Made by a program: the position numbers and the translations under genes. From NCBI GenBank assembly GCA_023447635.1, contig JAEXNA010000003.1:1-19187 (forward strand): a stretch of DNA of 19,187 nucleotides, given 5' to 3'. Source of the stretch: Vulcanimicrobiota bacterium. GTDB lineage: Bacteria; Vulcanimicrobiota; Xenobia; Xenobiales; JADMJV01. Of this stretch, positions 1 to 6,389 are shown piece after piece. The notes beneath the pieces were generated by a model. That model was not told the origin of the DNA and did no database searches. It worked only from the letters and a program-made list of their open reading frames with translations. Each line of letters begins with the position of its first letter. Within the stretch, counting starts at the first letter, position 1.

Positions 1-907
1 TTGAACTCGGGCGAATACGGAGGCAAGAAATGAAGCTCAATGCGGTCGCTGTTGGCCTCGACCCACTCTTGAACCAATCGCGCGTGGTGATAGCGCACGT
101 TATCGAGGACCATTAGGATTTTGCGCTTGGAATTGTTTACCAAACGCTTCAGGAAGCGCAAGAAGGTCTTGGCGTTGAAGCGTTCTGCGAAGGCAAAGCT
201 GAACCGAGGATTGTAACTGAGGCTAAGAGCTCCGAACACTTTGGCCGAGCGTCGGACTGGCTGGCTTAGGACCTCGACCCTTTGACCCACCCGCGCCCAA
301 CTTCGGGTGAGGGTTCCCGACTGCTGAAAGCAGGACTCATCCTGAAAAAAATTTCCGCGTCTTCATCCGCGGCCTTCTGTAGGAGGTTTGGAAGTCGTTG
401 CTCGGACCATTCCTTTTGTTTGGCCGCGTCCGCGAGGGCCAGACGCTTCTTTGGAACTTTATACGAGAACGCCAATTTGGCTAAAATCCGCCGGACCCCC
501 GAAGCCGATAAATCGTGTCCGAAGGAAGTCTTAATCAGCTTCGCTATGATGGACGATGTCCAGGCACCCGTGTCAAGACCACAGGCTTCGGGGCCCGCTG
601 CGATCATCTCTGTCAGCCGTTCCATGTCTTCGATGCTGAGTTTGCTCCGTTTACCTGGCGCCTTACGCGTGGCCATCGCGGCAATACCTCCACGCTTGAA
701 ACGCTGCTGCCAGCGGAAGATTGCACTGTGCTCAATGCCAAGCTGATCAGCTGCCTCGTATCGACTACAGCAATCTCTCCCAACGAGCAGCAGGGCCCGT
801 AGGCGTCTGTAGAGAGCCAGGTCGTTGCTTCGTTTGGCGGCATCTTCGCCAGCCTGTAGTTCGTGAATCTCGTTATCAGTCAGGAAAAAATCGGGTTTGC
901 GTGCCAC
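1..907 (-). CDS. IS630-family transposase, two frames joined by -1 frameshift, 3' end off the window
   Basis: This is a DDE transposase that would cut and paste its own element into TA sites. The N-terminal 120 or so residues are a helix-turn-helix/winged-helix DNA-binding region (YEAADQLGIEHSAIFRWQQR). The catalytic domain starts at AEIFF, where the first frame runs into a short non-family tail. Shifting to the -1 frame restores the family sequence: FFQDES (first catalytic Asp), then MVLDNVRYHH (second Asp), then LPPYSPEFN at the window edge, just before or at the expected catalytic Glu. The start chosen is GTG at 907 (VARKPDF) because GGAGGT at 913-918 sits 5 bases upstream; an ATG at 937 is possible. 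The shift lies at a slippery run (344-350), so this may be programmed frameshifting rather than decay. Family assignment is firm; activity is not shown. Confidence 0.85.
344..350 (-). promoter_or_regulatory. Candidate -1 ribosomal frameshift site T_TTT_TTC
   Basis: On the coding strand the codons are GAA ATT TTT TTC AGG. The heptamer T_TTT_TTC fits the X_XXY_YYZ rule in the zero frame. A one-base slip back gives CAG GAT GAG, that is Gln-Asp-Glu, which restores the transposase catalytic motif FFQDES. The fit of frame, heptamer and protein motif is seen directly; use by ribosomes (or slippage of RNA polymerase on the T7 run) is inferred. Confidence 0.55.
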
Positions 908-1155
908 GGTATTACCTCCGCGTAGCACGTTCAACACGCAATCGAAAAGTCATGCCAGTACCATGTCAAATCAACGCACGGAAGTTTAGGCCACACCTGC
1001 AGTCCCGGTCTATCTGCTCTGCCCAGTCACGAAGATGTGACTATCCACCGTCTCTCGATATGCCTGTAGCTCACGACCTCGGCTCGGCCGTGCTCTTCGC
1101 TCTTTGTTTCAGTCAGCCACCAAAGCATTCTGAAACTTTCTAACACTTCGATTCT

Positions 1156-1923
1156 CTACCGGCCGTCTCGAAATCTTTCTAACCGAATTGAGACGCCGGT
1201 GCCAGGCTCTGATTCGGGAAAGATGATGCGTCTCGCGTTCGGTGACATAGCAATCCAGTGAACGCCACCGTAGAAGTTTAGGTGCACTAAGAAGTCGCCT
1301 GCCTCTAGCAGAAGGCTTTGCACGCGGAAAATAGCCGCGTCGCCGATGTGATACGGAACAGACGGTGTCTGACTCATCAACTCGTCGATAAAATGTCCAT
1401 CAACGGGACTTACATCGAAATGGAAGCCCGGTTCGAGCAATACACCATGGTGCGCAAAGACAAAGCCCTTAGCAATGTCGGAGATGGCTCTACGAACACG
1501 ATCCCCCTCTATGTTAAGTCGAGGGACAGGAGGATGAAAAATGAAGGAGGATTGGTAGAATTCGAGTCGATCTGCCCACTCTCTGCGTTTCGTGGGGTGT
1601 TTTTTCCAGGATGCGAGTGTCCCTCGCTCGAATATGGCATTGGCAGAAGGCGTCTTGCCCTCAGCGACCACCACCAGCACATCCCGCAAAAACTCATCGT
1701 TCTGGCTTTTCTCGCCGTTGCAGTCGACGCAACATGGGACGGTCAGGAGGTTGTGCTTGAAGGCTGACGGAAAGAGGCCTTGGGGTGGGACATGCTCTCT
1801 CGAAAGCTTCTTCTCGCCCTCCTTAGGCTTGCGAGCCACAACGGCGCGACAATAGATACATTCCTTTGGTAGCCTGGGGTTCCTTTGCCGCATTGCCTCG
1901 ACTTCGACGCGGCCGGAGATCAT
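1156..1923 (-). CDS. HNH-endonuclease-like protein
   Basis: A 255-residue protein with a zinc-binding, HNH-like N-terminal half. CIYCR at residues 22-26 gives a CxxC pair; SREHVPPQGLFP supplies an E-H pair where HNH enzymes carry the metal-binding His; VPCCVDCNGEKSQNDEFLRD gives the second cysteine pair followed by the N-x(4-5)-D segment. The C-terminal half is mixed alpha/beta and unrecognised. Many bacterial 'HNH-like' proteins of unknown role share this CxxC / EHxPP / CxxCN layout. The start is uncertain: ATG at 1923 has only AGG upstream, and ATG at 1893 has GAGG. The gene is divergent from the XRE regulator across a 217-base gap holding a 15-bp inverted repeat. Its base composition is less GC-rich than the genes after 2900. 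Nuclease activity is inferred from motifs only. Confidence 0.7.
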   Translation of the reverse strand: MISGRVEVEAMRQRNPRLPKECIYCRAVVARKPKEGEKKLSREHVPPQGLFPSAFKHNLLTVPCCVDCNGEKSQNDEFLRDVLVVVAEGKTPSANAIFERGTLASWKKHPTKRREWADRLEFYQSSFIFHPPVPRLNIEGDRVRRAISDIAKGFVFAHHGVLLEPGFHFDVSPVDGHFIDELMSQTPSVPYHIGDAAIFRVQSLLLEAGDFLVHLNFYGGVHWIAMSPNARRIIFPESEPGTGVSIRLERFRDGR

Positions 1924-2011
1924 CTTGCCTGGGACGGCAAACCTTATGCTACCACCCGACGCCCGGCGCTGGAGTTAGCCACAGCAACCTTGGAATGCGT
2001 CGAAGTCGAGG
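1896..2011. repeat. 15-bp inverted repeat pair at the HNH/XRE divergent region
   Basis: CCTCGACTTCGACGC at 1896-1910 is matched by its exact reverse complement at 1997-2011, 86 bases apart. The left arm lies inside the first codons of the HNH-like gene; the right arm ends one base before TTGACA (2013-2018), a perfect -35 hexamer facing the XRE gene. No convincing -10 box follows at the usual distance. An operator pair bound by the XRE protein is one possible explanation; chance or a small duplication is the alternative. Confidence 0.4.
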
Positions 2012-2140
2012 GTTGACACCAAGACTCCGCCACCTAGGCGCATTGAGGTCGGTAGCGGACTGGGGCATGCTTCAGCACTGAAGGTATAGAGAAGGTAGGT
2101 GCAAACAAATTGGACTTTGATAGAAAGGAGAGGCTGACGT

Positions 2141-2740
2141 GTGAGTAAGCCGCGACGACGACTCCAAGCCGAGAAAGAGTTCGGGAACCGAATTCAGAGC
2201 GCAAGACAAGAGGCCAAAATTTCAAAAAAAGAGCTTGCGAGAAAGCTGAATATAGAGCCGACCGAATTCGCCAAGTATGAGAAGGGCTGGGCCGAGATGC
2301 AGGTATCAACCCTCGTTCATTACGCAGCTCTGACCGGGAAGCCTGTTGAATGGTTCTTCAGGAGAGGAAATGACCCGCCCATTCTTGATGCTAGGCAAGC
2401 CCTCGCAGTCCTCACCTGCTTGGCCGAGGAGGCTGAGAGATTTCGACCTCGCCTCGATGATGTGGAGTCCCAGGTGACCGCACTAATACTCGAGAATCAA
2501 GCACTACGACTAGGCAAAGAGCCGTTCAAGCCAAGCACCCCCGCGCCGACTATTCCCGGCTTTGAATATAAGCCACCCGCTAGCCTTTCTTTTGAAATGT
2601 GGCGGCGCGGCATCAACTACACAGAGGTTAGCGCGCGTTTTGATCAGGCCACACTCTTGCGCATTCTCGAAGAATCGAGAGAGAATCCGGACGCTCTCAA
2701 TATTTTATATCAGAGCGATGAAGCTAACGAGAGACGGTAG
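2141..2740 (+). CDS. XRE-family helix-turn-helix transcriptional regulator
   Basis: A 199-residue protein whose residues 10-66 form a Cro/C1-type helix-turn-helix (FGNRIQSARQEAKISKKELA, then LNIEPTEFAKYEKGWAEMQV). The domain ends in the usual hydrophobic tail (VEWFF). Residues 85-125 are Leu/Glu-rich and look like a short coiled coil for dimerisation. The C-terminal 70 residues are unrecognised and proline-containing. The start is GTG at 2141, set by AGGAGAGG at 2127-2134 six bases upstream. Expected role: DNA-binding repressor or activator of its own promoter and perhaps of the divergent HNH-like gene. It has the lower GC of its left neighbours, which together with the adjacent IS630 suggests recent arrival. 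Ligand and targets are unknown. Confidence 0.85.
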   Translation: MSKPRRRLQAEKEFGNRIQSARQEAKISKKELARKLNIEPTEFAKYEKGWAEMQVSTLVHYAALTGKPVEWFFRRGNDPPILDARQALAVLTCLAEEAERFRPRLDDVESQVTALILENQALRLGKEPFKPSTPAPTIPGFEYKPPASLSFEMWRRGINYTEVSARFDQATLLRILEESRENPDALNILYQSDEANERR

Positions 2741-2755
2741 CGCTTTACGCGCTAC
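2737..2755 (+). terminator. Hairpin at the end of the XRE gene
   Basis: GTAGCGC at 2737-2743 pairs perfectly with GCGCTAC at 2749-2755 around a five-base loop (TTTAC). The arm covers the TAG stop codon. Downstream is T-rich but interrupted (TTCTATCTTTCT), so this is at best a weak intrinsic terminator. Confidence 0.4.
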
Positions 2756-2809
2756 GGCATTCTATCTTTCTGCCGAGGCAGTGGCTTGACTTCGGACGTA
2801 TCTCAGCTA

Positions 2810-2828
2810 GGCCTGCTCTGACCAGGCC
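2810..2828. terminator. Perfect 6-bp stem-loop between XRE and TPR genes
   Basis: GGCCTG at 2810-2815 and CAGGCC at 2823-2828 form a perfect stem with a seven-base loop. No T run follows on the plus strand. It may be a weak terminator, an RNA structure in the leader of the TPR gene, or an operator. Confidence 0.25.
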
Positions 2829-2956
2829 ACAGCCAAGCCGGATATTAACACGCCCTCCGAGCGGCATTGCTTGCCATTCGAAAACTTATTTTTGCCTCGA
2901 AGCCCAGCAAGTCGTGCGAATTGAATTCGCACAGCGAAAATAAAATGCGAGGTTCC

Positions 2957-4207
2957 GTGAGTACAGAGCAGTTTGAGAAACGCCGACGAGAAGCCGTTGA
3001 TCTGTGGTCGGCTGGAGAATTCGAGGGCGCGCGGGCGGCTTTTGAGGAATGTGTCTCCTACGATCGCCTCGGCCCCACGTCGAGTCCGGAGGAGGTTGAG
3101 CAGGCTAAGGTCGTTCTGCTCTCCTGGCTCCAGTACGGCCAATTCTTGCTCGAGACCGGGAAGCCTGAAGAGGCCATCTTCGCGCTCAGCCGGGGGATGG
3201 CGTTTGGCCACTTCCAGAGCGTCGGCGGTCTGCTCCTCGCCCGTTGCTACCAGGAGTTGGGGGATCACGAGCAGGCCGCCGAGGCCCTGCGACAGTCGCT
3301 GGCTCTCGACCCGTCTCCTGAGGTGTGGGTGCTCCTGTACTGGGAGTTGCTGCACTGCTACAACGTGGAAGAGGCCAGGCAGTGCCTGCACCGGGCGCTC
3401 GAGCTGGATCCCGAATACGACGAGGCGCACTATAATCTGGGCTGCTGCGCCCTCCGAGACAGGGACTGGAAGCTGGCGGAATCCCACTTCCGTCGGGCCC
3501 TGCGTGCGGACCCCGATGACGCGAAAGCTCACGCTCAGCTAGGGCACGTTCTGATGCAGCCCCATCTCGCGCGGGACGACGATGACGTCGCGCTGGACGA
3601 GGCCGAGCGTCATCTGCGCCTGGCGATCGCCCTCGACCCGGACTACTTCTGGGCTCGGCTGTACCTCGGAAATCTCTGTATCCGTAGAGCTAACCCCGGG
3701 GAGGCGGAGACTCACCTTCGGAAGGCCGTCGAGATCGAACCGGAGAGCGAGCAGGCCCACCTGGCTCTCGGACAGCTGCTTGGTAGCCAGGACCGTTACG
3801 ACGAAGCGCTTTCCCACCTGCGATTAGCCGGGCAGCTTCGGAAGCCGGACAGGGCGATGACGCGGGACGAGATGACCGCCCGGGTCGAGGATGAACTCGG
3901 CCGATTTCGCGTCCGACCCGCAGTCGGTGCTCTGCGGAGCTTCCTCGTAGAACCGCGAGAGGAGATGCGCGTTTGTCCCTACGACGGAAGCCTGGTCACC
4001 GTGACGATCATCGCGCAGATCAACGCCAACGTGACCATAGGCTACCGCTACTCGAAGGACGTCTCGAAGTGGGGGGTGTTCTTCTTCGACCCGGAACAGC
4101 CCGACACGCTAGGCGTGGAGAACTACTGGTATCTGCTCCTGGAGGACGCTTTCTACAACTGCCCCGGCTGGAACGGCGACCTACCGCCCAGCTACGTGAT
4201 CGCGTAA
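2957..4207 (+). CDS. Tetratricopeptide-repeat protein with unrecognised C-terminal domain
   Basis: About 416 residues. The bulk is a superhelix of TPR units, the clearest being DHEQAAEALRQSLALDPSPE, VEEARQCLHRALELDPEYDE, DWKLAESHFRRALRADPDDA, then AERHLRLAIALDPDYF and GEAETHLRKAVEIEPESE; each shows the A...L..Al.ldP pattern. Roughly six to seven repeats are visible and would serve protein-protein binding. The last 80 residues (from MRVCPYDGSLVTVTII) are a different domain, rich in aromatic residues (YWYLLLEDAFYNCPGW), which I do not recognise. No signal peptide, so probably cytoplasmic. Start: GTG at 2957 has GAGG at 2949-2952; ATG at 2945 and TTG at 2867 are in-frame alternatives without good ribosome sites. 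It converges on the next minus-strand gene with only two bases between stop codons. Confidence 0.85.
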   Translation: MSTEQFEKRRREAVDLWSAGEFEGARAAFEECVSYDRLGPTSSPEEVEQAKVVLLSWLQYGQFLLETGKPEEAIFALSRGMAFGHFQSVGGLLLARCYQELGDHEQAAEALRQSLALDPSPEVWVLLYWELLHCYNVEEARQCLHRALELDPEYDEAHYNLGCCALRDRDWKLAESHFRRALRADPDDAKAHAQLGHVLMQPHLARDDDDVALDEAERHLRLAIALDPDYFWARLYLGNLCIRRANPGEAETHLRKAVEIEPESEQAHLALGQLLGSQDRYDEALSHLRLAGQLRKPDRAMTRDEMTARVEDELGRFRVRPAVGALRSFLVEPREEMRVCPYDGSLVTVTIIAQINANVTIGYRYSKDVSKWGVFFFDPEQPDTLGVENYWYLLLEDAFYNCPGWNGDLPPSYVIA

Positions 4208-4209
4208 GC

Positions 4210-4932
4210 CTATTCCGGTGGCCGGGCTTTGACTCTGTCGTCCCACTTTTCCCGGACCTCAGGTGGAGCCTTGCTCAGGACGAAGGTCAGAATCTCGTAC
4301 ATGTAGCGTGCTGGATCCCAGTAGTTGTTCTCGCCTCGTAGGATATAGTGAGCCCAGACTCGCTCGAGGCGGTCGCCGAGAGCGGAGGGGTCTTTCGCGC
4401 TGCTGACGGCCAATGCGTTGATGTCCTCGAGTTCTTCGCTGGTCAGCGACCATGCGGGTCCCATCCAGGAGGCCAGGTTCTGGTCCCCCGGTCCGAAACC
4501 GTCGACCATACTGGAGAACCAGATCGACTCTTTCATGGAAGACCTCCAGACGGCGTCCGTTCCGCACCAGCCATCTTGCTTTAGCGCGCCCCAATGGCTC
4601 CCGTGCCCACGAACGCAGTACACCAAGGAGAGTTCCTTGCTTGGAAAGTAGGCGACCGTCCAGCAGGGCAGGTAGAGTTCGCGGGGCGGAGTGTCCAGGC
4701 CGGCGTAGTCCCATTCCCGAACGTGGAAGTGCGGGGTACCGAGGAGGTAAGGAGCGATTAGGTCGCGCTCTTCCTGGCTCCACCTGGAGAGTTCGAAATC
4801 GACCAAAGCTTGGACGCTTGCGGCGTCGCGGAGCGGCTGCTGGTAGAGCCCCATCTCTCGCATCAGGTCGGCCTGGCGGAGGTGCTCCAGCCGGTCCAGG
4901 CGCCTCTCGAAGTCCTCGTCGAAATCAGACAT
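4210..4932 (-). CDS. Hypothetical protein, translationally coupled
   Basis: A 240-residue soluble protein of no family I recognise. It begins with a charged helix (SDFDEDFERRLDRLEHLRQA) and is rich in Trp and aromatic residues, for example WTVAYFPSKELSLVYCVRGH and YILRGENNYWDPARYMYEIL. No signal peptide or membrane segment. The start is set at ATG 4932 because ATGTCTGA contains both this start and the stop of the upstream gene (stop at 4925-4927), an 8-base overlap typical of translational coupling; a longer frame reaching 4974 would only extend into the neighbour. The two proteins are therefore probably made together. Role unknown. Confidence 0.7.
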   Translation of the reverse strand: MSDFDEDFERRLDRLEHLRQADLMREMGLYQQPLRDAASVQALVDFELSRWSQEERDLIAPYLLGTPHFHVREWDYAGLDTPPRELYLPCWTVAYFPSKELSLVYCVRGHGSHWGALKQDGWCGTDAVWRSSMKESIWFSSMVDGFGPGDQNLASWMGPAWSLTSEELEDINALAVSSAKDPSALGDRLERVWAHYILRGENNYWDPARYMYEILTFVLSKAPPEVREKWDDRVKARPPE

Positions 4933-5497
4933 CGCGAGGTTGCGGTCGTAACAGGAAAGCGCCACGGTACTCACCGCCTATGACCTCGATTGTCAGACCG
5001 TTCGGGTAAGAGACCCTACCCTCAAACTTATCGAAGAAGCCAAGGGTCAGGAGCCTGAATGGCGAGGGGAAGAAACCGCAACCTTTTTGTTTTTGGTACA
5101 GAGGCTGCCCCAGCGTTTTTAACGTCTCTTGAGCGGCTGAGTCACTCTCGCCCGGCCGCAGAATAGATCTCGAGCCTATCCCCACAACGCTGCCGTCTGC
5201 CTGAACGACAGCGAAGTTTCCGTCGTTGTCTTTGCTGAGCATAACCATGTCATACGAGTTGTGGGTGAGGCAGATAGCCCCATCATCGAAGATCTTCCGC
5301 TCGGTCGGGGGGCCTTTGATGGCCTCGACTTCCTGCTCGGTCATCCCCAGACGAATGCCGTCCACGGAGATCGACGCGGGATCGAGAGGGACGCTCGACG
5401 GTGTCTCCTCGTGCCTAACCAGGCGGGCCGTGACGGCGCAAGTCGCGATCACCCCTAGCAGCGCCAGAGTCTGAGCGTATCGGCGGCGTGTCCCCAT
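4925..5497 (-). CDS. Membrane-anchored BamE/SmpA-like small protein
   Basis: With the start at ATG 5497 this is 190 residues. Residues 2-25 (GTRRRYAQTLALLGVIATCA) are a positively charged n-region and hydrophobic helix: a signal anchor or signal peptide; there is no clean lipobox. Then comes SISVDGIRLGMTEQEVEAIK, followed by GPP, the GMTxxEV...GxP signature of SmpA/OmlA (BamE-like) folds. The rest is beta-rich, with YPNGLTIEVIGGEYRGA near the end. It is expected in the periplasm. Start choice is uncertain: GGAG lies only two bases before ATG 5497; GTG 5515 and ATG 5560 are in frame, but the 5560 extension would be encoded by the 56-bp repeat at 5507-5562. It overlaps the next gene by 8 bases. 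Family call is by motif only. Confidence 0.6.
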   Translation of the reverse strand: MGTRRRYAQTLALLGVIATCAVTARLVRHEETPSSVPLDPASISVDGIRLGMTEQEVEAIKGPPTERKIFDDGAICLTHNSYDMVMLSKDNDGNFAVVQADGSVVGIGSRSILRPGESDSAAQETLKTLGQPLYQKQKGCGFFPSPFRLLTLGFFDKFEGRVSYPNGLTIEVIGGEYRGAFLLRPQPRDV

Positions 5498-5506
5498 ATC
5501 TCCGCT

Positions 5507-5562
5507 GTTCGCCACTCCACCCCGATCCCCGCCTGAAACTCCAACCCTGGTCCCCTCCAACC
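5507..5562 (+). repeat. 56-bp direct repeat, copy 1
   Basis: Starts GTTCGCCACTCCACCCCGAT and runs through CCGCCTGAAACTCCAACCC. It matches 6176-6231 with about three or four mismatches. The two copies bracket the hypothetical gene at 5575-6108, 669 bases apart. Confidence 0.8.
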
Positions 5563-5574
5563 AACCTCCCCTCC

Positions 5575-6108
5575 CTAGGCCTCGACCTTGCGGAGTACGA
5601 ATCGGACCTCTTCCCGGGCGAAGGCCAGCGCAACATAGCTTTCCAGCTCTTCAGGCAGGTCGCGAGCCAGGACGAAATCCAGCGGCGGCCGCCTGGCGTA
5701 GGCCCATGTTGGGTCGCCCAGGGAGACGAACTCGGCAAACGGGAGACCACGTTCGGGGAAACGGATCTCCTTACGGCTAAGGGTGTCGATAAGGGTGGTC
5801 CCTTCACGCGGCAAGAAGCACACCTCGTGGGTCATGAGGGCATCGGGCTCGCTGTAACGCATAGACATTCCGTCATCAATGCCTTCAGCGTACCAGACCA
5901 GGTAGCCGTCGAGCTGGGAAGTCCACTTCAGGTTGCCCTCGACCAGGCACTCCCACTGCACCTGCAGCCAATCTCCGACGGCCCCGCTAAGGCCCATGCT
6001 GGCGTACTCGGGATAGGGGTCGCCGAACGCGACATGGTCCCAGCTCGCCTCGACGACAAGGCGGAAAGCTTCGATATACTCGTCGAGACTACGCTTGATC
6101 TGATTCAT
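5575..6108 (-). CDS. Hypothetical protein between two 56-bp direct repeats
   Basis: A 177-residue soluble protein. Start ATG 6108 is set by GGGAGAG a few bases upstream (minus strand); a longer frame to 6189 would be translated from repeat sequence and has no ribosome site. The sequence opens with a helix (NQIKRSLDEYIEAFRLVVEA) and then becomes beta-rich with several Trp residues (WLQVQWECLVEGNLKWTSQL). Late segments include EEVRFVLRKVEA at the C-terminus. No signal peptide, no known motif. It lies upstream of the BamE-like gene on the same strand, separated by one repeat copy. The size and isolation would fit an immunity or orphan protein, but nothing in the sequence proves that. Confidence 0.65.
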   Translation of the reverse strand: MNQIKRSLDEYIEAFRLVVEASWDHVAFGDPYPEYASMGLSGAVGDWLQVQWECLVEGNLKWTSQLDGYLVWYAEGIDDGMSMRYSEPDALMTHEVCFLPREGTTLIDTLSRKEIRFPERGLPFAEFVSLGDPTWAYARRPPLDFVLARDLPEELESYVALAFAREEVRFVLRKVEA

Positions 6109-6149
6109 CGCTCTCCCTCGTAGTCGGTGAAAGGTTGCAGACTTTGAGC

Positions 6150-6180
6150 TTGTCCCTACTGGGGAACGAAAGTCCGTTCG
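6150..6180 (+). repeat. Interspersed repeat R1, copy a
   Basis: TTGTCCCTACTGGGGAACG followed by AAAGTCCGTTCG. Two small hairpins: CCC-TACT-GGG, and GAACG-AAAGTC-CGTTC (5-bp perfect stem). It runs directly into copy 2 of the 56-bp repeat. Confidence 0.7.
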
Positions 6181-6231
6181 CCACTCCACCCCGATCCCCG
6201 CCTGGAACTCGAACCCTGGTCCCCTCCAGCC
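6176..6231 (+). repeat. 56-bp direct repeat, copy 2
   Basis: Near-identical to 5507-5562 (differences include CTGGAACTCG against CTGAAACTCC and CCAGCC against CCAACC). Its first bases overlap the end of R1 copy a, so the two repeats are fused here. Confidence 0.8.
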
Positions 6232-6284
6232 TGCCCCCGCGAACGGAATAGGGTGTTTCCCAACGGGAGCGAAGTAGAGCCCCT

Positions 6285-6389
6285 ATGGATTCCGAAACTG
6301 CAGTAACCGAGCCGATGAAGCTCTACGGCCAGGCAGTGCCGGACCTGAAGTTGGAATGGAAGACTCGGGGGAGGTCCGCAGCCAAATGA
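6285..6389 (+). CDS. 34-residue ORF coupled to the radical SAM gene (candidate peptide)
   Basis: ATG at 6285 to TGA at 6387-6389, too short for routine gene callers. The product is charged and has no hydrophobic segment: it begins MDSETAVTEPMKLYG and ends LKLEWKTRGRSAAK. Its stop overlaps the ATG of the radical SAM gene as ATGA (6386-6389), the classic arrangement for coupled translation. The ribosome site is weak (GGGAG 15 bases before, or GAG closer). A short ORF directly in front of a radical SAM enzyme could be the precursor of a ribosomally made, post-translationally modified peptide, or simply a leader ORF controlling translation. Conservation in other genomes would decide; I cannot test it here. 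Confidence 0.4.
   Translation: MDSETAVTEPMKLYGQAVPDLKLEWKTRGRSAAK

Larger units (their letters stand above)
1..937 (-). mobile_element. IS630-family insertion sequence, partial
   Basis: The whole stretch is occupied by an IS630-type transposase read on the minus strand; its last part and the left terminal repeat lie beyond base 1. I could not identify the right terminal inverted repeat or the TA target duplication upstream of the transposase start (about 910-1150), so the boundary given on that side is only the end of the open frame. Confidence 0.75.

Noticed and set aside
4948..4974. Longer start for the minus-strand gene at 4210
   Set aside because: It would lie deep in the upstream gene; the ATGTCTGA overlap gives a better start at 4932.
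6176..6231. tRNA-like T-arm on the minus strand (GGGTTCGAG in the 56-bp repeat)
   Set aside because: No acceptor, D or anticodon stems can be folded around it, and copy 1 breaks the motif (GGGTTGGAG).
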